This document shows, piece after piece, positions 27,511 to 37,561 of a stretch of 64,000 nucleotides of DNA. Each line of letters begins with the position of its first letter. The first letter of the stretch is position 1. The translations under genes and the position numbers were made by a program. The stretch is from positions 620,001-684,000 of the forward strand of contig NZ_JARVWW010000001.1 of the NCBI RefSeq assembly GCF_029846715.1. Reading direction: 5' to 3'. This DNA is from Bradyrhizobium nivariense. GTDB taxonomy: Bacteria; Pseudomonadota; Alphaproteobacteria; Rhizobiales; Xanthobacteraceae. The notes under the pieces are model-generated. The model was not told the DNA's origin. It did not search any database and worked only from the letters and a program-made list of their open reading frames with translations.

Positions 27511-30500
27511 TCATGCGATCGAACTCGGATCATGGTACTTGATCAGCGTACCCCCGGTTCCATCCGCAGCAATTTCGAAGTCGTCGGTCGTGTGCTGGCC
27601 CAGGATGGTGATATTGGCTGTGTGCACGCCGTCGCTGACGTTAAGCGTCCCGCCCGTGCCGGTATCGTTGCCGATATAAGTCGCCGTCGTTCCGGATCCG
27701 AGAAGGATGTCGTGCAGATCAATCTGGTCGTTCGCCGCAAGACCCGAGACGGATCCGGTAAATTCAACCGAATGATCCAGCTGGAGGGTCCCTGCCGCAC
27801 CAAAGTCGAATTTGACGTCAGTTGATGCGGCGTCAGCGAATTCGAGCTTGGCCGAGCCGCTGATCAGCGCGGCCCCCCCGCTGACTTGGCCATTGGCAAC
27901 GACGTTTCCCCCGTTCGCCCAAATCAAGCCGGAATTGGCAATGCTGCTGTCGATCACCAGGCCACCGCTGCCGGTCGCCTCCAGAGTTCCGGAATTTGCA
28001 ATCGCGTTGGCCCCGGTATCGAGCTCCAGAGAATTGATGCCGGTTGCGACGATCAAACCCTCATTGACCAGGATCATCGATCCCGCGCCGAGATGGCCGG
28101 CGCCGGAAATGGTGTTGTCGACATTCGTGAGTGTGACGTCGGAAGCCGTGCCTGTGATGAAATTCTCGCTGCGGTCAGACAGAAGCACCTGACCGCCGCC
28201 ATCGAGCGAGATGCCATGCTCGATCAGCTGTAAGTCGGTTTCATCGCCGGTCGAGGCCAGCGAGATCGAGCCGGTATTGTGGATGATGCCACTGAGCGGC
28301 AGCACGGCGCCGTCGCTGATCGTCATGCTACCGGTATTCTCGGTCGTCGGCGTTTGGTCGAACACGAAATCGTTCGCGGCGAGAGAATTCGCATCAACGC
28401 CGTTCAGGGTGATCGACTGACCGTCGCCCAACGTAATCAGGGCATTGCCGGTGCCATCATTGGCGATATGCACCTGAACGTCGGCGAATGACGTGAATCC
28501 GGCGTAGCCGATCAAATCGATCGTGTCGTGCGCCGCGTCGAAGTTGTAAACGATATCGTGGCCGATCGGCTGCGAGAACACGAGCAGATCGTTCCCCGTC
28601 GACGCTGTGAGGTTATCGTCGCCTGATATGGCGAAGATAGCCGAATTCGGCGCATAGGTTTCGACGTTGTCCATCACAACCCTGCCGGCAACGGTCCCGT
28701 CGGCGTTGGTCCAGGTCTCGGCAACGTCAAGCACCAGCGCGCCGGTATAGGTCGTGCCCGTCGTGACGGTTAGCGCAGAGACGTCGGTCGTTGTCACCGT
28801 CCAGGAGCCGTCGGAATTGTGTGTCCCACCATTCAAGGTCCAATCCGACGGCGCCCCGGTGATCGTCACGGTCACTGCGGTGTTGTCCCCATTCGGGCTC
28901 GTCAACCCGAGAGCGATCGGCTCTCCGGCGACGCCAGCCGGCGCTGCTCCACCAGTCGCGATGTCGGCCTTTGCGAAAGTTGTCGTTCCGGTGAGATGTA
29001 TCTCGATGAGTCCCGCGTTGCCGCCATTCAGCGCGCCGGATGTGGGGTTGGCGTAGACGATGACCTGATTGTTGGCGGTGTCGACGAACCAGGCAGCAGT
29101 ATTCGCTGCCACAGAGCCGTTCGCGCTGCCCAATGCGGTATTGGCTGCCGCGGTGACACCGTCACCCGAGTTGAACTGAACTTTGTCCGCGCCTGATGTG
29201 AAATCGGTAATCGTGTCGAAAGCAGAATGATTTGAATCGACCACTCCGCTGTATTTAAAGGTATCGTTGCCCGCGCCGCCCGCCAGGGTGTCGGCACCTC
29301 CATTACCCGTGATCGCATCGCTTCCGTTTCCGCCACTTATCGTGTCGGCGCCTGAACCACCTTTGAGAGTATCATTGTCGTTTCCGCCGATGACAACAAA
29401 TGCTCCCGACGTAACAGCGCTTGCGTCCAGGCTGAGCTTGCCGTTACCGCCGATCCCGGAAGCGTCGACAGTAAGGGTTCCATTGTTCTGGAACGTTGAA
29501 GTAAAGGTAATATTGTCGATATGATTTCCGTTGTTGGTGTCGGTCAGTACGATCTTTTCAAAATTTGTTAGCAGAGTATTTCCCGAGCCATTGCCGAAGG
29601 TAAATGGCCCCAGGTTGCCATCGGTGATGTTCAGCGTGTCCGTGCCAGATCCCCCGGTTAGTTTATCCGTAGAGTTCAAAGTCGCATCCGTCCCATTTAC
29701 GACATTGTGTGGGTGTCGGAGAGGTCGACATCGGTGAAGGTGACGGCGCCGCTGGCGGAATCGGCACTGTTCGAGCCGGTGGTGGAAGCGAGCTCGGTCA
29801 GCGCGGCGCCCTGGGCGCTCGAGGTGATGACCGGCGTGTCATTGGTGCCGGTGACGGTGATGGTGAACGGTTGCGAAACGACGCCGCCATGGCCGTCATC
29901 GATGGTGATGGCATAGGTCGCCGTCAGGGTTTGGCCGGCGGCCAGAAAGTCGAAACTCTTGTCCTGGGCGCTGTAGCTCCAAGCCACGCCGCCCGAACCG
30001 GAGCCGGTGCTGTCGGTCTTGGTCAGCGTCAACGTGCTGGCCGAGGTCAGCGCGCTGATCTGGCCTGCCGTCAGGCTGCCGCCCGACCAGGCAAAGCTCG
30101 CCGTGCCCTGGCCGATCGTGTGCGTGTCCGACAGATCGACGTCGGCAAACGCGATCATTCCCGACGCACTGTCCGTCGTGGAAGACCCGGACTGTCCGCT
30201 CAGCTCGGAAAAGGAGCCCGTCGCCGTGGTCGAACCGGCCACAATGCTCGGCGCGTCGTTGCTGCCCGTGATCGTCACCACGACGTTCTGGCTGGTGCTG
30301 CCGCCATGAGCGTCGGCGACCCGAACGGTGTAGGTGAGCGTAGCGGTTTGGCCGGCGGCCAGGAAGTCGAAGTTCTTGTCCTGGGCTGCGAAACTCCAGG
30401 GCTGCGAGCCAACCGCGCCATTGGTAGAATCGGCTTTCACGCCGAGGCTGAGCCAGCTCAGCAACGTCGAGTTTGCCGGAAGCCCAGACGTGGTGCCTCC

Positions 30501-31555
30501 CACTGTCACACCCGTGATGCTCACGGTGTGCGTGTCGGAGAGGTCGACATCCGCAAACGCAATCGTACCCGATGCAGTGTCCGACGCCGTCGAGCCGGTT
30601 GTGCCGGCGGCCTCCGTGATCGAGCCTGTCGCCGTGGTCGCGCCGGGAACAATGGTCGGCTGGTCGTTCGTGCCCGTAACCGTGACGGTCACCGGCTGGA
30701 TCACCGTCCCGCCATGCCCATCATCGATAGTCACCGTGTAGGTGACCGTAAGCGTTTCGCCGGCTGCAAGGAAATCGAATGTCTTGTCCGCGGCGCTATA
30801 AGTCCACTTAACAGATCCGGTCGCCGTCGCTGCATTGGTGCTGTCGCTGGTGAGGAGATTGAGGTTGCTCGCAGCGGTCAGAGCCGCCGCTTGTACCGAG
30901 GTAAGCGCCCCGGACGACCACAGGCGAAATTCGGCCCGCTCTGCGAAACCGTATGGGTGTCGTGGGCGTCGACGTCCGAGAAGACAATCGTTCCGGTCAC
31001 TTGATCCGGAGTTGATGATCCCGTCGTGTTGGCAGCCTCGCTGAACGCGGCATTGGCGGTCGTCGAACCCACGACCATGGTGGGAGCATCATTGAGCCCG
31101 GCAAACTGGAGCGTAACCGTCGCCCAGCTGAGCGTACCATTGCCGAGCTGAATGGCGTAGGTAAATGTATCCGTCAGCGTACCTCCGGCCGACAGAGCCT
31201 GCAGCTGGGCGTTGATGTCGCTCTTGTTGTAATGGATGGTGCCGTCGGACTCGATCCATATGCGCGCACCCAGTGCGCTATGATCGCTCGTTCCGGCCAA
31301 ACCGGCCGCGTCATTACTGTAGGTCACGTCTTTGACCAGCAGATCCGCCGGCGCATAGTTCTTGGTCGAAGCCGAGGCGCTGGTTCCATCATCTACGGAA
31401 AATAACGTCTTTGCCGCGCCTCCCAGATCATTCGCCATCACATTCAGGACAAGGATATTGCTGGCGTCCTCCGTCAACGTGAAGATGTCGTTGTTAGCTT
31501 GCGGGGCATTACCGAATGAAACCGTACTTCCACCGCCGGTCGCCTGCGTCGCCAT
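27511..31555 (-). pseudogene. VCBS/RTX-like surface or secreted protein split by two frame breaks
   Basis: Three minus-strand frames (31555-30878, a middle frame to 29697, and 29679-27511) together make about 1,347 codons. ATG 31555 has GGAGGATTTAGCT before it. The first 150 residues are followed by VCBS/cadherin-like repeats ending in (D/S)DTHTVS and TVTGTND(A/T)P motifs, with recurring FDFLAAGQTLT and DDGHGG signatures. Then come RTX-like nonapeptides (GGNDNDTLKGGSGADTISGG, NGGADTLAGGAGNDTF) and a long glycine/asparagine-rich beta region. The first break is a two-base insertion at about 30921; the paralogous repeat at 30080 lacks it. The second is at about 29690. Position next to type I secretion genes makes it their probable substrate, a calcium-binding adhesin. 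Confidence 0.8.
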
Positions 31556-31557
31556 AG

Positions 31558-31692
31558 CTAAATCCTCCGGGCCGCACGCGGTTCGTCGTCATGACCGCGA
31601 TCGAAGTACAAAATCTGATGCTGATTATCGTCTACAGCCTTGGGCGTATTGCTGAAGGAAACTGTCGAACTACCGGAGGTGCCTGTAGCCAT
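31558..31692 (-). CDS. 44-residue ORF duplicating the start of the VCBS protein
   Basis: ATG 31692 (GAGGACGTAAGCT before it) opens MATGTSGSSTVSFSNTPKAV, close to MATQATGGGSTVSFGNAPQA of the protein that starts at 31555. After about 20 residues it becomes unrelated and basic and stops at 31558. The stop lies in the ribosome site of the large gene. It looks like a tandem duplication of the 5' end. It may act as a leader ORF coupled to the adhesin gene or be debris. Confidence 0.5.
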   Translation of the reverse strand: MATGTSGSSTVSFSNTPKAVDDNQHQILYFDRGHDDEPRAARRI

Positions 31693-31695
31693 AGC

Positions 31696-32245
31696 TTACG
31701 TCCTCAAACTTTCGAGAAGTAAGTGGGATGGATCCAAGGCAGTTCGGATCGAATGGCGCCCGGAACGAACGGCGGCGCCAAGCGGATCGCGTTCGACGAT
31801 CATCACTCCCTCGCCGCCGCTAGCGGCAGGCTCGCATGGCGGATCGATCTGAGCCGGCAGATCAATTGCAGGATCGACGGGAGACCCGATTGAAAGGTCG
31901 GACGAAGGGGAAGGAGACCAATTCGAAATTTCCTGGAAGTCCAATTCAATCTCGGACGAATTGACCGGCAGCCCGGCTTTCCCGGTAAGACGTACGCCAC
32001 TCAATGCACACTCCCCCAACTCTGCTAAGGGCAGGCACCCCCAATGTGCCGAACACGAATGGATTAAGCCCCGGAAACCATCCGATCCAGCACAACCTCG
32101 GACTACCCATTTCGGATGATTGACCTCCCTCGAAAACGAGCTGGCGGTCCTCGATGATTTGTGGGCCGGTCAGGACCGAGAGACTGGAGCGGCGAAGCGC
32201 CTCGAACCCCGACACTGGAATTTTTGATTTTCCGTTTGGATCCAT
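31696..32245 (-). pseudogene. Unrecognised gene ahead of the secretion operon, probably frameshifted
   Basis: ATG 32245 has a good ribosome site (GAGAGAGG) and opens MDPNGKSKIPVSGFEALRRS. The following SLSVLTGPQIIEDRQLVFEG is also plausible protein. From about 32040 a different frame (to 31696) reads the more protein-like GLPVNSSEIELDFQEISNW, SIGSPVDPAIDLPAQIDPP and LGAAVRSGRHSIRTALDP. The first frame meanwhile turns into a Trp/Arg-rich stretch. One frameshift would join them into a gene of about 180 codons. Family and function are unknown; location suggests a link with the secretion locus. Confidence 0.35.
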
Positions 32246-32980
32246 CCTCTCTCTAACTAGCTTGATTTTCAGCGACGCCCCTTTTCTCCGTCGTCTTAAT
32301 GAACTTCGTCAGCGCGCTGTCGGTCGACAGGTACGACAGCGTCGCAGCGATTGATCAACAACATCGTCAAACGCTTTGCGAGCTCGGCGCCGTTCCCCAC
32401 CCCGCGAACAGCCAACATTTGAGACATCGCCGCAGTGCAAGACGATCTCGCTTCTCCGTCATACCGGAGATATGCAATCCTCCATTCCGGCACTTTGCTA
32501 ATTGATTGCAGAGGCGCGCAACGACGAAACCGACATTTACTGATGGTGGCTATTGACGCGTTTGCTTGCGCCATTTCCCAGACGGGAAAAGCGTATTCGC
32601 CCCGCATGCACAACCAACTGATTTCCGGTACTGAAGAAGCGCTGCGGGGAGCGAACAAGAGCAGCTGGGTTGTCGAATAGCCGCTGACCCGGCTTGTTGG
32701 AATGACGTCTCCGGTCAGTTGCCAAGCCATTGATAGCGGTGGCGGGCGCACCAGGGCTCGAACCTGCGCCTCGCTGATTAAGGGATAGCGACGGGTAGAG
32801 AACAATCAATAACTTACTGGTCGCACCACTGGGCTTATCCGGCCGAAAATGGGCATTCGTCGAACGATCATAGTGCTTCGTTGCATTGCCTATTAGCGGC
32901 GCCTTGATAGTCCGCCAAATGTCGCCGTTTTCTGCGCTATAACCTCGATACTTCGGCGGAGACGCCTGTGCTTTCCGGTG
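32246..32980. other. Stretch with tRNA remnant, otherwise no gene seen
   Basis: Frames at 32296-32805 (minus) and 32435-32680 (plus) have no ribosome site or recognisable content. The tRNA-Lys-like remnant lies at 32738-32790. The stretch marks the change from the secretion region to the GC-rich catabolic cluster. Confidence 0.4.
32738..32790 (-). pseudogene. 3' half of a tRNA-Lys (CTT)-like gene
   Basis: On the minus strand CTTAATCAGCGAGG matches the 3' side of a tRNA-Lys(CTT) anticodon arm. GCAGGTTCGAGCCCTGG is a T-arm with one mismatch, and GCGCCCGCCACC resembles an acceptor end. The 5' half is absent and the final ACCA is altered. Such a 3' fragment is what an integrated and later lost element leaves behind. 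Confidence 0.5.
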
Positions 32981-34015
32981 TCAAAACGACACGAGATCTC
33001 CGGTTTCCGCTGCACGCTTGATTGCGTCGATCACTTTGAGGGCTTTGAGCCCTTCGCGCCCGCTCACCACAGGCTCGGCCGTACCGCGGATAACCCCACA
33101 GAAATTTGCGATTTGCAGACCAAGCGGGTCTCCATTCTCGAACCTCAGCCGCTCGCGCTCGATGGGCGCCCACCAGCTGGCCTTGCTCGGGTGATGCCAC
33201 AGATCGAGTTGCGGAATGGCCAGCGATGCCCTCGTGCCGCCGATCTGGTAGCAGGTCTCCAGCGCATGGGTGTAGGCCGGATTCTCTCCGGTCGTGAATT
33301 CCCAGCTCCAAGGCGACTGGATGGTATCGGAGACATTGACCGTTCCCAGCGCGCCGGAAGCGAAGTGCAGGATGATCACCGCGGTCTCTTCGACCGCATT
33401 TCCGCGCACCCGATTGGATTGGGCAGCCTGTACCGCGACGATATCCCCGCACAGATACCGCAACAGGTCGACATCGTGGATGAGATTTAGGAAAATGGGC
33501 CCCGCCCCTTTCTCGCGGCGCCAGGACACTTCAAAATAATCGTCCGACTTGATCAGCCAGAACACGCCATGCACCGATACGATCTGACCGAGCCTGCCGC
33601 TGTCGATCTCCGCCTTGGCGCGCTGGATCATCGGGTTGTGGCGGCGGTGGTGGCCGGTGAGCAGTGGCACGCCTGCCCGCTCGGAGGCTTCGACCAACGC
33701 CTGTGCAGCAACGATATCATCCGCTAACGGCTTCTCGATCAGCGCTGGGATGCCCGCAGCGATACAATCCATGCCGTTGGCCACGTGCATCTGGTTGGGG
33801 GTGGCGACAACCACCCCCTCAGGCCGACTTTCGGAGAGCATGTCCTGAAAGGACGGAAACCAGTCCACCTTCAGCGATGCCGCCAACTCTCGCGCCGCCG
33901 GCATCGGATCGACGATTGACGATAGTATCGCCTCCGGCCGCGCGAGAACGTGTTCAATGTGTCTCTTGCCGATAAGACCCGCTCCCATGACCGACAGGCG
34001 AACGGCTGCGCTCAT
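32981..34015 (-). CDS. Gfo/Idh/MocA-family oxidoreductase
   Basis: NAD(P)-dependent dehydrogenase, 344 residues. The N-terminal Rossmann motif is SVMGAGLIGKRHIEHVL. The family signature EKPLADD follows at about residue 94 and a GHHRRHNP segment at about 121. The C-terminal sheet domain holds FLNLIHDVDLLRYL, with the catalytic-region His/Asp. Members oxidise sugars, inositols or other cyclic polyols. In this cluster, a quinate/shikimate-like hydroxy acid or derived polyol is a reasonable but unproven substrate. It follows aroQ by six bases and is the last gene of the operon. Confidence 0.9.
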   Translation of the reverse strand: MSAAVRLSVMGAGLIGKRHIEHVLARPEAILSSIVDPMPAARELAASLKVDWFPSFQDMLSESRPEGVVVATPNQMHVANGMDCIAAGIPALIEKPLADDIVAAQALVEASERAGVPLLTGHHRRHNPMIQRAKAEIDSGRLGQIVSVHGVFWLIKSDDYFEVSWRREKGAGPIFLNLIHDVDLLRYLCGDIVAVQAAQSNRVRGNAVEETAVIILHFASGALGTVNVSDTIQSPWSWEFTTGENPAYTHALETCYQIGGTRASLAIPQLDLWHHPSKASWWAPIERERLRFENGDPLGLQIANFCGVIRGTAEPVVSGREGLKALKVIDAIKRAAETGDLVSF

Positions 34016-34021
34016 GCAATG

Positions 34022-34471
34022 CTACCCTTTCTTCTCGTCAAGCAGCTTGGCCACACGATGCAGGCCGAGCAGATACCCCTGAGTGCCGAAGCCTGCGATG
34101 ACACCATCGGCTCGCTTGGAAACAAACGAGTGGTGGCGGAATTCCTCGCGCTTGTGCACGTTGGAAATGTGCACCTCGATCACTGTCCCCTCGAACGTGT
34201 TCAGAGCATCCAGGATGGCGACCGAGGTATGGGTGAAAGCTGCGGGATTCATCACGATGCCGACAGCCGTCTCGCGCGCCTCGTGGATCCAGTCGATCAG
34301 CTCGTATTCTCTGTTCGACTGGTGAAAGCGTAGCTCCAGTGCAAGCTCTCCGGCCAGCGCCCGGCAATCCCGCTCCACATCCGCAAGCGTTTCGTGACCG
34401 TAGATATGCGGCTGACGCTTGCCGAGCAAATTGAGATTTGGTCCGTTTAGGAGGTAGACAAGACGACTCAT
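34022..34471 (-). CDS. aroQ: Type II 3-dehydroquinate dehydratase
   Basis: Interconverts 3-dehydroquinate and 3-dehydroshikimate in the cytoplasm. The 149-residue product carries all family motifs: [19 protein letters not shown] (with the catalytic Tyr), [47 protein letters not shown] and [14 protein letters not shown] 34471 follows CGGAGTTCTTCC. Type II enzymes serve biosynthesis or quinate catabolism. Here, beside two AroE-type dehydrogenases and an importer, a catabolic role is likely. Bradyrhizobia have another aroQ near accB, not seen here. Confidence 0.95.
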   Translation of the reverse strand: MSRLVYLLNGPNLNLLGKRQPHIYGHETLADVERDCRALAGELALELRFHQSNREYELIDWIHEARETAVGIVMNPAAFTHTSVAILDALNTFEGTVIEVHISNVHKREEFRHHSFVSKRADGVIAGFGTQGYLLGLHRVAKLLDEKKG

Positions 34472-34484
34472 GGAAGAACTCCGT

Positions 34485-35231
34485 TCAGTGATGGGCAAGG
34501 ATCTCGCCGAGGAACTGCTTGGTGCGGGCGTGTTGCGGATTGCGGAAGAAAGCGTCGGGCGCGCCTTCTTCGACGATCTGACCTTCAGCCATGAAGATGA
34601 CACGGTCGGCAACCTGGCGGGCAAAGCCCATCTCGTGGGTGACGCAAATCATGGTCATGCCGTCGTTGGCGAGGCCGATCATCGTATCGAGCACTTCCTT
34701 GACCATTTCCGGGTCGAGAGCCGAGGTCGGTTCATCGAACAGCATCACCTTGGGCTGCATGCAGAGCGCACGCGCGATCGCGACACGTTGCTGCTGACCG
34801 CCCGAGAGTTGAGCCGGATACTTCTCGGCCTGATCACCAATGCGCACCCGCTCGAAATATTTTCGCGCAGTCGCCTCCGCCTCGGACTTGCTGGTGCGGC
34901 GCGCGCGAATGGGGGCGAGCATGCAGTTCTGCAGGACCGTCATATGCGGAAAAAGGTTGAAGCTCTGAAAGACCATGCCGACGTCCTGACGTACGACATC
35001 GATGGCTTTGATGCTGTCGTCCAACCGATGACCGTTCACCACGATACTACCCTGCTGGATCGCCTCCAGGCGGTTGATACAACGGATCAGCGTCGACTTG
35101 CCCGAGCCGGACGGACCGCAGAGCACGATCTTTTCGCCTCGGCGCACAGTGAGATCAACGTTGCGGAGAGCTTGGTACCCGCCGTACCACTTCTGCACGC
35201 CCTTCATTTCGATCAGGATCTGGTCCTGCAT
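34485..35231 (-). CDS. ABC transporter ATP-binding protein (polar amino acid type)
   Basis: 248 residues from ATG 35231. Walker A is GPSGSGKST, the signature LSGGQQQR, Walker [13 protein letters not shown] and the switch His is in VTHEMGFA: a complete GlnQ/HisP-type ATPase. It belongs with the binding protein and two permeases just upstream. It ends 13 bases before aroQ. A longer frame to 35360 runs into the binding-protein gene region and lacks support. Confidence 0.93.
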   Translation of the reverse strand: MQDQILIEMKGVQKWYGGYQALRNVDLTVRRGEKIVLCGPSGSGKSTLIRCINRLEAIQQGSIVVNGHRLDDSIKAIDVVRQDVGMVFQSFNLFPHMTVLQNCMLAPIRARRTSKSEAEATARKYFERVRIGDQAEKYPAQLSGGQQQRVAIARALCMQPKVMLFDEPTSALDPEMVKEVLDTMIGLANDGMTMICVTHEMGFARQVADRVIFMAEGQIVEEGAPDAFFRNPQHARTKQFLGEILAHH

Positions 35232-35293
35232 GGATTCGGCCTCCGCTATCAGACGGCGGCCAACGCGCCCGGCGCGTCGGCCGCCTGCAGTGA

Positions 35294-36121
35294 TTATTGA
35301 ACTGTGAACGGAACGCCGGGGACTGAGTCGGGGAAGGTCGGCACGGGCGCCTTCATCCACTTGGCGTAGAAAGCGGCCAACTTGCCGTTAGACTTGATCT
35401 GGTCGATGAATTTGTTCGCCGTCTCGTTCCACTCCTTTTCTCCCAGGCGCGTGCAGGCCCCGTTATACAGAGCGGTGAAGTGAAGCTTGGGCTCGAACCC
35501 AAGTTCCGGCTTTGCGGCGTTCAGACGCTGCGGGTAGAAGCTGTTTGCGCCGACCGCCTGCACCTGGCCCGAGAGCAGCGCCTGGATCGTGGCCGCGTCA
35601 TCATCAAACCTGCGAATTTCGGCGCCCGCTGGAGCATTATTGGTTACCTGGGTGTCCTGCGTGGAGGAGCGTGGGACGCCAATAACGTACTTCCCCATAT
35701 CGGCATTGCTGTTGATCGGCGTTGCCTGGGCAGCGACAAGCGTAATTTCATTGGCAACATATGGTTTGGAATATTGTACCGCCTTCGCGCGCTCGGGCAG
35801 CATGGCCATGGTTGCGAACAGAACGTCTACGCGGCCTGTGGTCAGCGCCGGAATACGATTGGCCACCGCCAACGGGACGAACTCGGCCTTCACGCCGAGA
35901 TATTCAGCGAAGGCGCGCCCCATGTCGGCATCGATCCCGTCCTGCTTTCCTGAGCTGTCGACATAGCCCCAGGGCGGATTATCGCCCTGAATGCCGATGA
36001 CGACGACGCCCTTCTTCTTCACGTCCTCCAGAGTACCCGCTTGCGATTTGCCGGCGACAGCGATGGCCGCCAGCGTCAGCAGCGCAATGCCGAACTGGCG
36101 ACGATTGAGCGAAAACAACAT
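35294..36121 (-). CDS. ABC transporter substrate-binding protein (family 3)
   Basis: Periplasmic receptor of 275 residues with a signal peptide ([20 protein letters not shown], cleavage near GKSQA-GTL). The mature start, [20 protein letters not shown], then [15 protein letters not shown] and [18 protein letters not shown], is typical of the Bac_3/HisJ family. Although such importers often carry amino acids, the neighbours suggest a hydroaromatic or hydroxy-acid ligand. It is co-transcribed with the permeases. Confidence 0.92.
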   Translation of the reverse strand: MLFSLNRRQFGIALLTLAAIAVAGKSQAGTLEDVKKKGVVVIGIQGDNPPWGYVDSSGKQDGIDADMGRAFAEYLGVKAEFVPLAVANRIPALTTGRVDVLFATMAMLPERAKAVQYSKPYVANEITLVAAQATPINSNADMGKYVIGVPRSSTQDTQVTNNAPAGAEIRRFDDDAATIQALLSGQVQAVGANSFYPQRLNAAKPELGFEPKLHFTALYNGACTRLGEKEWNETANKFIDQIKSNGKLAAFYAKWMKAPVPTFPDSVPGVPFTVQ

Positions 36122-36172
36122 GAGTATCTCCTCCTGGTGATGGCTATATCTGATTGAGCAGGTGCGCCGATC

Positions 36173-36829
36173 CTACCTTTGACCGGCCAGGGCGAGCCTG
36201 GCCTCCATCCGACTGCCCCACCATGAGAGTGGCCAGCAGAGGATGAAATACATCGCGCCGACCACACCGAAGACGAGCAACGGCTGGTAGATCTGGTTCG
36301 ATACGATTTGACCGGCGCGGGCGAGTTCGATGAAGCCGACGATGGCAGCGAGCGAGGTGCCCTTGATGAGCTGCACGAGATAGCCGATGGTCGCCGGCAG
36401 CGAAATGCGAATGGCTTGCGGCAGCACGATGTCGCGCATGCGCGAGGAATAATGCAGACCGAGCGCCATGGCGGCCTCGGTCTGACCGCGAGGCACGGCC
36501 TGGATTGCGCCGCGCCAGATCTCGCCGAGAAAAGCCGAGGCGTTGACGGTGAACCCGATCGCGACCGCAACGAATGCTGACAGCTTCAATCCGAGGAGCG
36601 CTAAGCCGTAGTACACTACGAACAGTTGCAGCAGCAGCGGTGTCCCCTGGAAGATTCCGATATAGATCCGGACTATCCATTCCACAGTTGTGCGACCGCA
36701 GGTGCGCAACAGTGCGACGAGCAGGCCGGCGGTACAGCCACCGACGAATGCAACCAGCGTCAGCAGCACCGTCCATTGCAGACCACGCAGGAGGAAGCCG
36801 AACTCGGGAAGACCGAAATGCGGTGTCAT
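36173..36829 (-). CDS. ABC transporter permease (HisM/GlnP family)
   Basis: 218-residue inner-membrane permease. It starts MTPHFGLPEFGFLLRGLQWT, with helices LLTLVAFVGGCTAGLLVALL and later VGAMYFILCWPLSW. The family motif IFQGTPLLLQLFVVYYGLAL and the coupling segment AMALGLHYSSRMRDIVLPQA are clear. Paired with the permease gene 12 bases upstream, it forms the membrane heterodimer of the importer. Confidence 0.92.
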   Translation of the reverse strand: MTPHFGLPEFGFLLRGLQWTVLLTLVAFVGGCTAGLLVALLRTCGRTTVEWIVRIYIGIFQGTPLLLQLFVVYYGLALLGLKLSAFVAVAIGFTVNASAFLGEIWRGAIQAVPRGQTEAAMALGLHYSSRMRDIVLPQAIRISLPATIGYLVQLIKGTSLAAIVGFIELARAGQIVSNQIYQPLLVFGVVGAMYFILCWPLSWWGSRMEARLALAGQR

Positions 36830-36841
36830 GATCTGTGCTCC

Positions 36842-37510
36842 TCAGCGCGTCGGATATGAGAAGAAGCGGTGGGAGATGATTGCGAAGCCCGACATCAACA
36901 GCCAGGAGATCGCGAGGTAGAGGAAAGTGACAAAGAAATAGACCTCGAAGCTGCGGAATGTGTCGCTTTCGATTCGCTGCGCAACCGACGTCAATTCATA
37001 GGCGGACACAGCCGAACAGATCGACGAGGTCAGCGTTAGCATGATGAACTGCCCCGTGAGCGAGGGATAGATCGCGCGAAGCGCGGGCTTGAGTACGATG
37101 GAACGGAATACCTGCCCTTTGTGCAGTCCGAGCGCGTAGCCGGCCTCGAATTGCCCTTTGTGAATCGATTGCACGCCGCCGCGTATGATCTCGATGGCGT
37201 ACGCGCCTCCGTTCACACCGAGTGCGATAATGGCGGTGGCGGTCGGATTGAGCTTCAACCCGACGAGCGGCAGCGCAAAGAACAGAAAGAAGATCTGCAC
37301 CAGGAACGGCGTATTGCGCACGAGCTCGACGAAGCCGATCACGATGGCGCGCAACCAGGCCGCCTTCGCATCGCGGGCCGCGACGCCGGCGACGCCGATG
37401 ATCATTGCGAGCGTCATGCCAGCAAGCGCCAAACCCAAAGTCCCCACGCATCCCCACAGCAGCGCGGGCATTGCGTGCCAAACCACCGAGAAATCGAGCG
37501 TGTAGCCCAT
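36842..37510 (-). CDS. ABC transporter permease (HisM/GlnP family)
   Basis: 222-residue permease, partner of the next gene. It has FVELVRNTPFLVQIFFLFFA (the RNTP motif), the coupling segment AGYALGLHKGQVFRSIVLKP and about five membrane helices. The ATG at 37510 opens MGYTLDFSVVWHAMPALLWG. The gap of 51 bases to the upstream dehydrogenase gene is the largest in this part of the operon. Together with the ATPase and binding protein it makes a complete importer. Confidence 0.92.
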   Translation of the reverse strand: MGYTLDFSVVWHAMPALLWGCVGTLGLALAGMTLAMIIGVAGVAARDAKAAWLRAIVIGFVELVRNTPFLVQIFFLFFALPLVGLKLNPTATAIIALGVNGGAYAIEIIRGGVQSIHKGQFEAGYALGLHKGQVFRSIVLKPALRAIYPSLTGQFIMLTLTSSICSAVSAYELTSVAQRIESDTFRSFEVYFFVTFLYLAISWLLMSGFAIISHRFFSYPTR

Positions 37511-37561
37511 CTTGCGTTTCCTCTCGGGCGTTGTGCGTGCCGCTCGCCCATCGGCCGGGTG

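Noticed and set aside
29709-31004. 431-codon plus-strand frame opposite the VCBS repeats
   Set aside because: Its periodic Arg/Gly content simply mirrors the minus-strand repeats; no start signal.
32296-32805. 169-codon minus-strand frame over the tRNA-Lys-like remnant
   Set aside because: It starts within the tRNA-like sequence, lacks a ribosome site and shows no family signal.
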